From: Tunturiibacter empetritectus
Lineage (GTDB): Bacteria; Acidobacteriota; Terriglobia; Terriglobales; Acidobacteriaceae
DNA: 64,000 nucleotides
NCBI RefSeq assembly: GCF_014201375.1
Contig: NZ_JACHDZ010000001.1
Location: forward strand, 723,206-787,205
Direction: 5' to 3'
The notes below the pieces were generated by a model that was not told where the DNA came from, searched no databases, and saw only the letters and a program-made list of their open reading frames with translations. The translations under genes and the position numbers were made by a program. Every line of letters begins with the position of its first letter. The stretch's first letter is position 1. Below, one piece after another: positions 20,519-29,925 of the stretch.

Positions 20519-21652
20519 ATGTTTGCAGCGCAAGCGACGATTGCTAAAGCAGCGGACGCGGCTGATCTTGTGCCGCCGGAGGCCTCCGCGTCGTCGACGA
20601 TTGAAGCAGCGAGCGCGTCGTCCTTCCCAAGAGTTCTGCGCCGGCGACTGGAAAGGTTCTTCACGGACGCGGATCTTTCTCCCAAAGCGGACCCGACCAT
20701 GTGGGTAAAGATCGCCATCGGGATGGCTGTGCTGGCAGGCAGTTGGATCGCTCTGTATACCTGCCATCCCGCTGCGACGACATTTGTCGCTCTTTACGTT
20801 TTGGGCGGCCTGGCGCAGACATTTCTTTTGTTGAACATCGCCCATGACAGCAACCACAACGCGATCTCGTCGCGGCCGGCGATCAACAAGAGCCTGAACT
20901 ACGTCTTCGATCTCTGCGGGATTAGCTCGTACATGTGGCGTATTCTGCATCACCGGGGCCACCACTCCTGCATCAATCTGCACGGCGAAGATGATGCGAT
21001 TGAGGGTCGCGGCCTATTCCGCTTTACACCGCATGACCCTCGTGCACCCTTGCATCGATTCCAGCACATCTACGCACTGTTTCTGTATGCGCTGTTCTCG
21101 CTGGAGTACGTATTTGTGCGGGACTTCCAGAGCTTTTTCTTTCCGGGGCACGACTACCTGACGCGGACCAAACATCGTTTCCGCGAATACATCATCCTGT
21201 TCGCAGGGAAGACCTTTTACCTCACGTACATGCTGGTACTGCCGGTAATGGTGATGAAAGAGTCTCCTCTCCTGGTTTTAGCGGCCTTCTTCGTTGTTCA
21301 TCTCATTGTGGGTCTCAGCGTGGTGCTCGTCTTTCAAACGACGCACGTCATAGAGGATACGTATTTCCCTTTGCAGCGCAGCGAGTTTGAAAACGGCGTG
21401 TATCACGTCTTCGCTACTACCGCCGACTATGCCACGGAGAACCCGCTCGTCGGTTGGTTTGTGGGCGGACTCAATCATCACGTCGCGCACCATCTTTGCC
21501 CGTATGTGTGCCACACCCACTATGCTCCGCTGACCCGAATCGTGAAGGAGACCGCGGAAGAGTTCGGCGTTCCGTATCGGCAGCACACCACGATGACGAA
21601 GGCGATTTGGCATCATCTGCTGCTGCTGAAGCAGCTCGGGAAAGAAAACTGA
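20519..21652 (+). CDS. Membrane fatty acid desaturase
   Basis: A 377-residue di-iron membrane desaturase. The three histidine boxes are HDSNH (109-113), HHRGHH (144-149) and HHVAHH (320-325), with paired hydrophobic segments at about 62-105 and 225-275. It would introduce a double bond, or possibly a triple bond or hydroxyl, into a fatty acyl chain. ATG at 20519 has GGAGG at a good distance; the frame is open 60 codons further up but that stretch is not desaturase-like. The residues before about 55 are low-complexity Ala/Ser. Placement opposite the FAAL fusion suggests that the carrier-bound acyl chain is the substrate, as in alkyne pathways where FAAL, desaturase and ACP act together. That analogy is inference. 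Confidence 0.9.
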   Translation: MFAAQATIAKAADAADLVPPEASASSTIEAASASSFPRVLRRRLERFFTDADLSPKADPTMWVKIAIGMAVLAGSWIALYTCHPAATTFVALYVLGGLAQTFLLLNIAHDSNHNAISSRPAINKSLNYVFDLCGISSYMWRILHHRGHHSCINLHGEDDAIEGRGLFRFTPHDPRAPLHRFQHIYALFLYALFSLEYVFVRDFQSFFFPGHDYLTRTKHRFREYIILFAGKTFYLTYMLVLPVMVMKESPLLVLAAFFVVHLIVGLSVVLVFQTTHVIEDTYFPLQRSEFENGVYHVFATTADYATENPLVGWFVGGLNHHVAHHLCPYVCHTHYAPLTRIVKETAEEFGVPYRQHTTMTKAIWHHLLLLKQLGKEN

Positions 21653-21749
21653 TGCAGCGCCTCGCACTGATCCCAACGGATCCGCAATCACACGCAGCAA
21701 GCGTCACAAAACTCCCTGCGGTTCAAGGGACCAACCAGAAAGGCTGGGC

Positions 21750-23111
21750 ATGACCTCATCCACGCTCATCCCTGCCGTGTCACGTTGGCGTTCCTTCGCG
21801 GATTCGCGTGCCATGGCCAGCAATCCCGTGCAGGTTCTGACGAAGTACGGCGAAACCTTCGGTGATACCTTCCGCTTCTATCTGGGTGGCATCAAGGAAG
21901 CGATTGTAACCATCGACCCCGCAGTCATTCAACACGTATTGAAGACGAACGCAGAGAACTATCGCAAGTCTGAGATACAGGTGAAGCGGATGGGCCACTT
22001 CCTTGGCAAGGGCCTTCTAACGACACATGGTGAAGCCTGGAAGACACAGCGACGCCTCATCCAAAAAGGATTTGACCGTAAGCAGCTCGATGCACTGTCC
22101 ATCATCATGCAGGATTCTCTGACGGAGTCGCTGAAGGATTTCGACAAGCAGATTCGCAGTGGGCCGGTCGACATCTATCCACAGTTGATGAGGATTACGT
22201 TCGCGATGGTCGCCCGATCGTTATTTGGTGCGCGGCTGAAGGACGAAGATATTGACCTCGTCAGCCACACCATTTGTACTGTTCAGGAATTCATAGTCCG
22301 GCAGACGCTTCAGCCATATCTGAACCCCTGGTTCTCTGTCTCGGGCGAGCTCCGCAAGCACGAAGAGATGCGCATCAGCGCAGATGCTATTTTGTTGGAA
22401 TACATCAAGAAACGTCGTAACGAAGCGCCTGGTCACGACCTTCTGCAGACGTTGATGGACGCGCGCTACACGGATGGTGAAGGTATGAGCGACGAGCTCA
22501 TCCTGAGCGAGAGCATGCAGCTGCTGGTAGCAGGCCATGAAACATCGTCCAATGCACTATCATGGCTGCTTTACCTCCTCAGCTCACGACCGGATTGCAT
22601 CGAACGGTTGCGTCAGGAGTTTGATGACGTGCTCGGCGACGCGCCTCTGGGGCACGCCGACGTTCCTAAATTCGTATTCGCAACGCAGGTCATCCAGGAG
22701 GCACTCCGACTGTATCCGCCGTTCTGGATGGTCGATCGGGAGGCAATCGCAGACGACCGCATCGGTGACGTCGTCATCCCTGCTGGTTCCATGGTCATCG
22801 TGCATGTGTACGGTGCGCACCACGTGCCAAAGCATTGGCCGGACCCCGAGACATTCGATACGGATCGCTTCATCCAAGGCAACGAGAAGCTGCGTGCGCC
22901 ATTCACATACCTTCCGTTCGGGGGCGGACCGCGAGGCTGTATCGGCGCCAACTATGCAATGCTGCAAATACTGATGATCCTGAGCGACTTGCTTCGAAGA
23001 TACGACTTCCAGGTCGCACCCGGCCAAACGATCGAGGCTCGGCCAATGGTCATCCTGCGGCCGAAGCATGGTATCCGCATGGCCTTCACTCATACCTTGG
23101 TCAATGCCTAG
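21750..23111 (+). CDS. Cytochrome P450
   Basis: A 453-residue soluble P450 with the I-helix AGHETS (261-266), the EALR of the ExxR motif (317-320) and the heme loop FGGGPRGCIG (390-399, Cys397). A ribosome site (AAAGG) precedes the ATG. It follows the desaturase by 97 bases on the same strand and is likely co-transcribed. The overall pattern resembles fatty-acid-hydroxylating bacterial P450s, and the neighbouring FAAL and desaturase favour an acyl substrate. No ferredoxin or reductase partner is encoded nearby, so electrons must come from elsewhere. Reaction and position of attack are unknown. Confidence 0.92.
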   Translation: MTSSTLIPAVSRWRSFADSRAMASNPVQVLTKYGETFGDTFRFYLGGIKEAIVTIDPAVIQHVLKTNAENYRKSEIQVKRMGHFLGKGLLTTHGEAWKTQRRLIQKGFDRKQLDALSIIMQDSLTESLKDFDKQIRSGPVDIYPQLMRITFAMVARSLFGARLKDEDIDLVSHTICTVQEFIVRQTLQPYLNPWFSVSGELRKHEEMRISADAILLEYIKKRRNEAPGHDLLQTLMDARYTDGEGMSDELILSESMQLLVAGHETSSNALSWLLYLLSSRPDCIERLRQEFDDVLGDAPLGHADVPKFVFATQVIQEALRLYPPFWMVDREAIADDRIGDVVIPAGSMVIVHVYGAHHVPKHWPDPETFDTDRFIQGNEKLRAPFTYLPFGGGPRGCIGANYAMLQILMILSDLLRRYDFQVAPGQTIEARPMVILRPKHGIRMAFTHTLVNA

Positions 23112-23785
23112 TGGTCGATGCCTAGTCGGGTGTCAAGTCGCCGTTGGTGTTGTCCGAACAAACATCATCTTCATCTTCCGCTCGTACAGTCGGCCCTCCC
23201 TGCGTTACGCAGAAGCAGTCCGCATCGAAAGGGCGCTAGCGCTAATCTGGATCACGTTGCGTAGTGTCCAGGCGAATTGGTATCGAGACGCTGACTTGTG
23301 TTTACTGATCGCTTAGTGCAGCGAAAGCTCACTTGGCGAAAACGGGGCTTAGCACTCATCGAGGTCAGGTGCCCTGGCCCGACCCCATCTCCAAAAAGAG
23401 TCCGACAAGGGAGATCTTTAAAGGCTGGCGTCGACAGTGCTAAGACCTCAGCATCTTGCACATTCCAAATGGTTGCAGAGTCACTTCTTATCGGCAACGC
23501 CGCACACGACCAATACGCGACCACACCCGAAACGCCATGTTATTCAAATCAAGGTCTTTAGCCAAATACGTGAATGCCTCTCGAATGGGAGGCTTATAAT
23601 CTAACACTTGTAAGTTATTGATTATAAGTGGTGGTCAAAGACGCTTTCGCGAAGAGGTAAGATCGTTCTGCTTGCTAAATGCGCGGACTATGTGTCTTAC
23701 TCGGGAGGAGATACGCCACTTTTCGTAAGTGTCTCCTCGCGCTTGATTTCCTCACCAACACTTAGTGTAGGCGGAACAAGGGGTT
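23112..23785. other. Intergenic region with a possible -10 only
   Basis: No coding frame here is convincing. A perfect TATAAT lies at 23595-23600 but the bases 17-18 upstream do not resemble a -35. If used it would drive the CRTAC1 operon with a leader of about 180 bases. An inverted repeat follows at 23605-23630. Confidence 0.35.
23605..23630 (+). promoter_or_regulatory. Inverted repeat upstream of the CRTAC1 operon
   Basis: CACTTGTAA and TTATAAGTG form 9-base arms with one mismatch around an 8-base spacer. The site lies just downstream of the TATAAT at 23595 and could be an operator; the evidence is only the symmetry and its position. Confidence 0.35.
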
Positions 23786-25705
23786 ATGAAATACCTTCGA
23801 AGAACGATCCTGCTGGGTATTCTAATAAGCGAGTCTCTGGCGGGCCCCCTTGTGGTGGCGCAGGAGACAGGCAAGCTCAGTCCGAGTTCGACTCAGGACC
23901 AAACCGTCCCAACTGCTCCGCGTGGTGGGTCCGCAACAGCAGGTGTGTTCGCTGCGGTAAAAGATTCGGAGCTGCGTCCAATTACCGCCGGAGGGTTTGT
24001 TCAGGAAGGTCCCGTGATCTTCAAAGATGTTGCGAAACAAGCTGGTCTGACAGGTTGGCATCACGTGATGGGCACGCCGGAAAAGAAGTACATTCTGGAA
24101 ACCACCGGATCGGGGGTCGCCTTATTGGACTATGACAATGACGGCTGGCTCGATATCTACATGGTGAATGGGTCTACCTACGATGCGTTGAAGGGCACTG
24201 CGGACCCACCTCACGCAGCCCTGTTTCACAATAACCACGATGGAACATTTACGGATGTATCGGCCAAGGCCGGAGTCACGAACGATCGTTGGGGATATGG
24301 TGTTGCAGTTGGAGACTACGACAACGACGGCTGGCCGGACATCTATGTCTCCAACTTTGGCAAGAACCGGCTCTATCACAACAACCACGACGGAACCTTT
24401 ACTGACGTAGCAGAGAAGGCGGGCGTAACGTTGGGGAACTGGTCTACGGGCGCCACCTTTGGAGACTACGACGGAGACGGCCGACTCGACCTCTTCGTTC
24501 CCGGCTATGTTCACTATGATGTAAACCATCCGCCTGATCCCGGCTCCGAAGCGGTTGGGTTAGTCTACTGCCAGTTTCGCGGCGTAAATACCCTATGCGG
24601 TCCGCGCGGACTTCAGGGAGAAGCCGATCATCTCTTTCACAACAACGGGGATGGCACCTTCACCGACGTCAGTGAAAAAGCGGGTGTCTCCGATAAGGCG
24701 CGATACTACGGTTTCACCGCGGTATTCGTCGATATCAACAACGACGGCGAGGTCGACCTGGTGGTGACGAACGATTCGTCGCCGAACTATCTCTACATGA
24801 ACAACGGCGACGGAACTTTTGAAGATGCCAGCTATTACTCTGGTTTTGCGTTGAACCAGCAGGGACGCGACCAGGCTGGGATGGGGTTGGCGGTGGGCGA
24901 CTATCTCAACAATGGATTGGTTGACCTGTATACCGGCACATTCTCCGACGACTATAAACCGCTCTTTAGAAATGGCGGGGATCAAGGGTTTACCGAGATT
25001 AGTCCAGAGATGGGCATTGCAGAGGTCACCTATCCGTTTCTCACCTGGGCAACCGAGTTTATTGATTATGACAACGACGGCTGGAAAGATATTTTTCTAG
25101 TTAACGGGCATGTCTATCCCCAAGTGGACAAGTATGACTGGGGAACGTCCTATGCTCAGCGTCCGCTGCTATTCCATAACGTCGACAGGGGAAAGAAGTT
25201 TGAGGTAATGCCCGCGGTAATTGGAAGTGGCCTTGCAGAGGTGATTCCAGGCAGAGGAGCCGCCTTTGGGGATCTGTTCAACGACGGCAAGATCGATGTT
25301 GTCATCAACTCGATGGATCATGTTCCTTCGTTGATGCGAAATGTTAACCCAGACCATCATCATTGGGTCGGGTTGAAGCTGATTGGCGGTCCAAAGAGTC
25401 CGCGGGATGCTGTGGGTGCAACGGTCTATCTGACAGCGAACGGGCTTCGTCAACGAACGGATGTCCTTAGCGGCGGCAGCTATGAGTCATCCAACGATCA
25501 GCGGCCGCACTTCGGAATCGGCGACGCAACCGCCGTGGATTCCGTTGAGATTCATTGGCCCAGTGGTTCGGTGGAACATATAACGATCCCGACGGTCGAC
25601 CGTTTTTTTACGATTCAGGAGGGAAAGGGCGTTGTGCCAGGTGTTCTCGAGGAACCGGCAAAGGCGAAGGCGAACGCAGAAATCAGCAGACAAAAGATGC
25701 ATTAG
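23786..25705 (+). CDS. CRTAC1-like secreted VCBS/FG-GAP repeat protein with ASPIC/UnbV domain
   Basis: A 639-residue exported protein (signal peptide to about VVAQ at residue 26). It contains at least five VCBS/FG-GAP-type repeats with calcium-binding loops such as DYDNDGW and DYDGDGR, each paired with HNNHDGTFTDV. An ASPIC/UnbV domain lies near the C terminus (about 525-615). The repeats should form a beta-propeller in the periplasm or outside the cell. The family is frequent in Acidobacteria and Planctomycetes and its biochemical role is not settled. It ends directly against the cytochrome-TPR gene, so the two are surely co-transcribed and probably act together. Confidence 0.88.
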   Translation: MKYLRRTILLGILISESLAGPLVVAQETGKLSPSSTQDQTVPTAPRGGSATAGVFAAVKDSELRPITAGGFVQEGPVIFKDVAKQAGLTGWHHVMGTPEKKYILETTGSGVALLDYDNDGWLDIYMVNGSTYDALKGTADPPHAALFHNNHDGTFTDVSAKAGVTNDRWGYGVAVGDYDNDGWPDIYVSNFGKNRLYHNNHDGTFTDVAEKAGVTLGNWSTGATFGDYDGDGRLDLFVPGYVHYDVNHPPDPGSEAVGLVYCQFRGVNTLCGPRGLQGEADHLFHNNGDGTFTDVSEKAGVSDKARYYGFTAVFVDINNDGEVDLVVTNDSSPNYLYMNNGDGTFEDASYYSGFALNQQGRDQAGMGLAVGDYLNNGLVDLYTGTFSDDYKPLFRNGGDQGFTEISPEMGIAEVTYPFLTWATEFIDYDNDGWKDIFLVNGHVYPQVDKYDWGTSYAQRPLLFHNVDRGKKFEVMPAVIGSGLAEVIPGRGAAFGDLFNDGKIDVVINSMDHVPSLMRNVNPDHHHWVGLKLIGGPKSPRDAVGATVYLTANGLRQRTDVLSGGSYESSNDQRPHFGIGDATAVDSVEIHWPSGSVEHITIPTVDRFFTIQEGKGVVPGVLEEPAKAKANAEISRQKMH

Positions 25706-28072
25706 GTGAGTAAAATTCGCATCAACTCTCATAGATCTTTGGACAGTATTGCGAGAGAAAAATTGGGGTCGACGCTGGTGCTTTCCAAGTGGGCCAAAAT
25801 GCAGGTGACGCGTGTCGTTAGCAATCGACGGAGCCTGGCTGCCGTAAGGGTGGCGTACGTCAGTTTAGTTGGAGCGTTCTTCTTGGGAATTGTTTTTGCG
25901 TTTATTCCTCGAATTCAAGCACACTCAGATCTAAACCAGACACAACAAAAAGTCGCCGACGAAGCTACAGTTCGCAAAGAATATGCAGATAGGGTTAGCA
26001 AAACCTACAATTTTGCCTTTGGAAAAGGAAATATTTCAACGCCGGGAAACGCTGCCGTACAGGGAGACACCTTCCTGGAGCCAGACGCGTTTCCCACGGC
26101 CGACTACTGCGGCCACTGTCACAAAGAGGCGTACCACCAATGGCGGCAATCGCTGCACTCCAACTCATTTCGAACACCCTTTTATCGCACCAGCGTCAAT
26201 ATCCTCATAAGAACCAAGGGGATTGAATTCTCACGCCACTGCGATAGCTGTCACAACCCGATCGCCGTACTTGGCGGAGGACTGACGCAAAACTCGATCG
26301 TCGACCGCAAATTTGATCAGGACGGATTGACCTGTACTACCTGTCACTCCGTGCAGAAGCTACAGTCGACGCTTGGCAATGGCGGCTATGTCATGGGTGT
26401 GCCCGCTGTTCTGGTTGACGAAAAGGGAGATCGCATTCCGGGACTGGTGCCGGATTCAGAGATATTGGCTCACCTCGATCGGCATTCGAAGGCGGTGATG
26501 CAAACCTTCTATCGTACTCCGGAGTTTTGCTCTGCTTGCCACAAGGCCAACTTGCCAAATCCATTAAACGATTACAAGTTTATTCGCGCATTCACTGCAT
26601 ATGATGAGTGGCAAAACTCGAAGTTCTCCCAGCGAAATCCTCTAACGTTCTATCAAGCTGATTTCACTACCTGTCAGGGCTGTCACATGAAGCGCGCATC
26701 GAATGCTCTGCCCGAGCCAGGAGCGAAAAACGGCACGTTCGCCTCGCACCGCTGGACTGCGGGCAATACCGCCGTTCCTTTCTACTATGGGTTTGATGAG
26801 CAGTTGGAGAAGACAATCGAATTTTTGAAGACAGGCAACTATCTAAACGTCGATCTATTTGCAATTCGCAAGACGAACGACGATAAGCTGATTGCGCCCC
26901 TGGGCTCGACCCCGTTCACACTTGCTCCCGGTGATGCAGTGCAGGTGATGACCGTTATTCAAAACAAAAACATAGGCCATTCCCTGATCCCCGAAGTTCG
27001 CGACCTGTATGAGGCGTGGGTGGAGTTTGTTGTTATGGATTCTAACGGAAAGGAGATCTATCACAGCGGCTTCATCAAGCCAGATGGAATGCTCGACGAG
27101 CGGGCGCATAGCTTTACCAACCGTCCTGTCAACACGGACGGGGTGTTTGTCGACAATCATAAGGTATGGACCATTCACTCTGTCGCTTATGACAACACCG
27201 TTCAGGCAGGCAGGTCTTCGCTCATTCGCTATGAGTTCCGCATTCCCCCTGAGGCGAAAGGTGCGGTAACAATAACTGCGAGGGTCAACTATCGACATCT
27301 CCGGCAGAGCTACCTCAATAATGTATTTGGGAAGGATCACGTTGCGTATCCAATCGTCGAGCTAGCTTCGCGCACCCGAACGCTGAACATCGGAGAGAAT
27401 CCTGCAGGTGCGCCTGACGCTCACGATAACGCCGACTGGATGCGCTGGAATAACCTCGGAATCGCCTACCTCGATCAACTGCAGTACAGTGAGGCGATCC
27501 AGGCCTTCTCTCAGGTGATCAAGTTGCGTCCTGACTATGCGGATGGCTATACCAATATTGGCCTGACAAACATCGAATGGGAGAAATACGCCTCGGCTCG
27601 CGCGGGTCTTGAAAAAGCTATGGAGCTGAGTCCCAACAATGCGCGTGCGCTCTATTATCTTGCACTGGTAGAACGTCGAGCGGGGCACTCTGACGCTGAA
27701 GTGGAAGATCTGAAAAAGGTACTGGCGCAGTACCCACAATCGCGAGATGCTCGTCGCGAGCTTGGGATCTCATACTACCAACAGCGCAGACCTGAAGAAG
27801 CGATGGAGCAGTTCGAAGCGCTGCAAGCGATCGATCCTGACGACCTGACCGCACACTACAACCTTGCACTGCTCTATCGTCGCGCCGGGATGAAGGATAA
27901 AGCCAAGGAGCAATCGGCGAAGTTTGTCACGAAGAAGATCGATCCCGGCGCTCCTACCTATTCCCTGGATTTTCTGCGCAAGCATCCAGAGATCTCGATC
28001 GAGAGCGTGCCGTGGCACGTACATAAGGATGTAACGCATCTCGAAGTTATGAGTGCTGGGGGAGAGCACTAA
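25706..28072 (+). CDS. Pentaheme cytochrome c fused to TPR repeats
   Basis: A membrane-anchored or secreted protein of up to 788 residues. A hydrophobic segment (about 48-68) precedes five CXXCH heme sites at 135-139, 179-183, 210-214, 275-279 and 323-327, resembling the cytochrome c554 group. A beta-rich middle region (about 380-545) is followed by TPR repeats (about 565-735). It probably moves electrons in the periplasm and docks to partners through the TPR part. The GTG at 25706 follows the preceding stop with no gap; ATG at 25799 (residue 32) is another possible start that keeps the membrane segment. No terminal oxidase or quinol partner is nearby. Confidence 0.85.
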   Translation: MSKIRINSHRSLDSIAREKLGSTLVLSKWAKMQVTRVVSNRRSLAAVRVAYVSLVGAFFLGIVFAFIPRIQAHSDLNQTQQKVADEATVRKEYADRVSKTYNFAFGKGNISTPGNAAVQGDTFLEPDAFPTADYCGHCHKEAYHQWRQSLHSNSFRTPFYRTSVNILIRTKGIEFSRHCDSCHNPIAVLGGGLTQNSIVDRKFDQDGLTCTTCHSVQKLQSTLGNGGYVMGVPAVLVDEKGDRIPGLVPDSEILAHLDRHSKAVMQTFYRTPEFCSACHKANLPNPLNDYKFIRAFTAYDEWQNSKFSQRNPLTFYQADFTTCQGCHMKRASNALPEPGAKNGTFASHRWTAGNTAVPFYYGFDEQLEKTIEFLKTGNYLNVDLFAIRKTNDDKLIAPLGSTPFTLAPGDAVQVMTVIQNKNIGHSLIPEVRDLYEAWVEFVVMDSNGKEIYHSGFIKPDGMLDERAHSFTNRPVNTDGVFVDNHKVWTIHSVAYDNTVQAGRSSLIRYEFRIPPEAKGAVTITARVNYRHLRQSYLNNVFGKDHVAYPIVELASRTRTLNIGENPAGAPDAHDNADWMRWNNLGIAYLDQLQYSEAIQAFSQVIKLRPDYADGYTNIGLTNIEWEKYASARAGLEKAMELSPNNARALYYLALVERRAGHSDAEVEDLKKVLAQYPQSRDARRELGISYYQQRRPEEAMEQFEALQAIDPDDLTAHYNLALLYRRAGMKDKAKEQSAKFVTKKIDPGAPTYSLDFLRKHPEISIESVPWHVHKDVTHLEVMSAGGEH

Positions 28073-28169
28073 GGCGCGTGGTGTGGAACCTTCTCAGCGG
28101 TCGGCATACTCGACGACATTCTACGGTGGGATACTCCTCTGCCAGAAAGAATTACGCTAAGGGGATGGC

Positions 28170-28679
28170 GTGAACAGAAGATATTGGATAGCAATTATAT
28201 TTATGGCGATAGCTGGCACATTCGCCAGCCCGATGCGATGCGGGGCACAAACTCAATGTCCCTGGCTAAATGCAGCGACGGCCGCCGGCGTTCTGGGCGG
28301 TGAGGTTCAGGCGACCGCAACCGCTCTCACGCCACAGGGCGATACCACCTGCGACTTCAAGCGCACTCAGCAAGCCTCTGTCTTCGAGCTAAAGATCGCT
28401 GTGCACACGATGGCTCTCCCCTCGAGAGACTTCGCCGCGTATCTCGCGCAATGTTCCGGTACTCCAGTCCCCCTGAAGGCAATCGGCAATGAAGCATTTC
28501 AGTGTGTCCCGAGTAACAACTCCGATAACGGAGGAGAACAGATCATCGGTCGAGTACGGGACCGGGCTTTCGTCATTGACATCAGAAGAGGCTCGGCCAG
28601 ACAGTCAACATCACCTCAAAACGGCTTGAGTGAAGAAGCGAGAAACATTGCCGAACAAGTAGCGGGGGCACTCTTTTAG
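28170..28679 (+). CDS. Small secreted cysteine-containing protein, unknown function
   Basis: A 169-residue protein with a clear signal peptide (about 1-26, MNRRYWIAIIFMAIAG onward). The mature part begins with CPWLNAATAAGVLGG and has further Cys residues that could form disulfides. It looks like small exported proteins with a DUF3558-like fold, but I cannot name a family. The start is GTG preceded by AAGGGGA; the ATG five bases earlier runs into a stop after two codons. It lies between the cytochrome and the TPR gene in the same direction and is separated from the latter by two bases, so it belongs to this operon. Confidence 0.7.
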   Translation: MNRRYWIAIIFMAIAGTFASPMRCGAQTQCPWLNAATAAGVLGGEVQATATALTPQGDTTCDFKRTQQASVFELKIAVHTMALPSRDFAAYLAQCSGTPVPLKAIGNEAFQCVPSNNSDNGGEQIIGRVRDRAFVIDIRRGSARQSTSPQNGLSEEARNIAEQVAGALF

Positions 28680-28681
28680 AT

Positions 28682-29767
28682 ATGTCACTCTTTGCCCGCT
28701 CTCTTCGCAGGAGCCTGAAATCGATTCAGCTTTGCTTTGTCTGCTGCGTGGGATTATCTATGATCTCCTATGCAGAGGCCCAGCATGAACCAGGCGCGGG
28801 CATAAATACTTCAACTGATTCGGCCCAGCATAATCTGAGCCCAACTGAGGAAGCACAACGGCTAATCTCCCGTGGACAGTTGAGCGAAGCCGAGGTCCGA
28901 TTGAACTCACTCGCAGCACAACAGCCCGAGCCAGCGGGAGTAGAGCGTATGCGTGGAATGATTCATTACCAGCGCAACGACTTTGCAGTGGCGAATTCAG
29001 ACTTCGAAAAAGCCATACTTCAGGATGGCAGCGATCTGCAAGCCATACAGATGCGCGGCGTAACCTTGTATCGCATGGGGCAATCGGCTGCAGCGATTCC
29101 TTTCCTCGAACGCGCAAACAGTCCGATCGCCAGCGTAAACGCCGATGGAACGTATGTTTTGGCGATCTGTTATCTCGAGGTGCATCGATACGAGGATGCG
29201 CGTCGCATCTTTGCTCAGCAATACAAAATTTCAGCTGACTCAGCGGCATCTTATTTATTCCTGGGACGCATGCTGCTCCGCCGCAACTACCCTGCCGAGT
29301 CCGAGCAGATGGCACGCAAAGCACTCCAAATCGAACCAGGATTACCCTTGGCTCATCTGCTCTTGGGACAGCTCGCCCTGTCGCGCTCAAACGCCGCCGG
29401 AGCTGTCGTCGAATTTGAAGCCGAACGGACAATCAACCCCATGGACGGAGAGGTGTATGAACGTCTGGGCGACGCATACCTGCGAGCTCTGCGATACGAA
29501 GATGCGCAGCAGGCGTTGAACTGCGCGCTTCTACTGGAGCCAAATTCAACTGGACCTTATATTCTGCTCGGACAAGTTTTGTTGAAACGTGATGACGCCT
29601 TGACGGCGCTTAACTATCTGTTGCGTGCGGAACATATGGATTCCAGCAATCACCTCATCCACTTGCTTCTGGGGCAGGCCTTCCATGCCTTAGGCCGCAA
29701 GGAAGACGCAACACGTGAATACAAGATCGCAGAGAGCATCCAAAACGCTGACGAAAACCAAAGATAG
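28682..29767 (+). CDS. Secreted TPR-repeat protein
   Basis: A 361-residue protein with an N-terminal signal sequence (about 1-34, ending YAEAQ) and about seven to eight TPR units, for example SEAEVRLNSLAAQ and DGEVYERLGDAYLRAL. The start follows the preceding stop by two bases, so it is the last gene of the CRTAC1 operon. It is likely a periplasmic scaffold for the other products. It converges on the TonB receptor gene with a 158-base gap in which I see no clear terminator. Confidence 0.8.
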   Translation: MSLFARSLRRSLKSIQLCFVCCVGLSMISYAEAQHEPGAGINTSTDSAQHNLSPTEEAQRLISRGQLSEAEVRLNSLAAQQPEPAGVERMRGMIHYQRNDFAVANSDFEKAILQDGSDLQAIQMRGVTLYRMGQSAAAIPFLERANSPIASVNADGTYVLAICYLEVHRYEDARRIFAQQYKISADSAASYLFLGRMLLRRNYPAESEQMARKALQIEPGLPLAHLLLGQLALSRSNAAGAVVEFEAERTINPMDGEVYERLGDAYLRALRYEDAQQALNCALLLEPNSTGPYILLGQVLLKRDDALTALNYLLRAEHMDSSNHLIHLLLGQAFHALGRKEDATREYKIAESIQNADENQR

Positions 29768-29925
29768 CTTCAGGCACGGTGCAGTAGTCTCCACGTAACT
29801 CTCCTCTGCACGCTCATGTGCCAGGCTCGAATCTCTCGCAAACAGTTCTCTACGAAGACTGGAGCTTGGCAGCGTTAGAACACAGTTCGTTTGTGGGCGA
29901 GCTCCATGGGTGCACTGAAAGTTGG

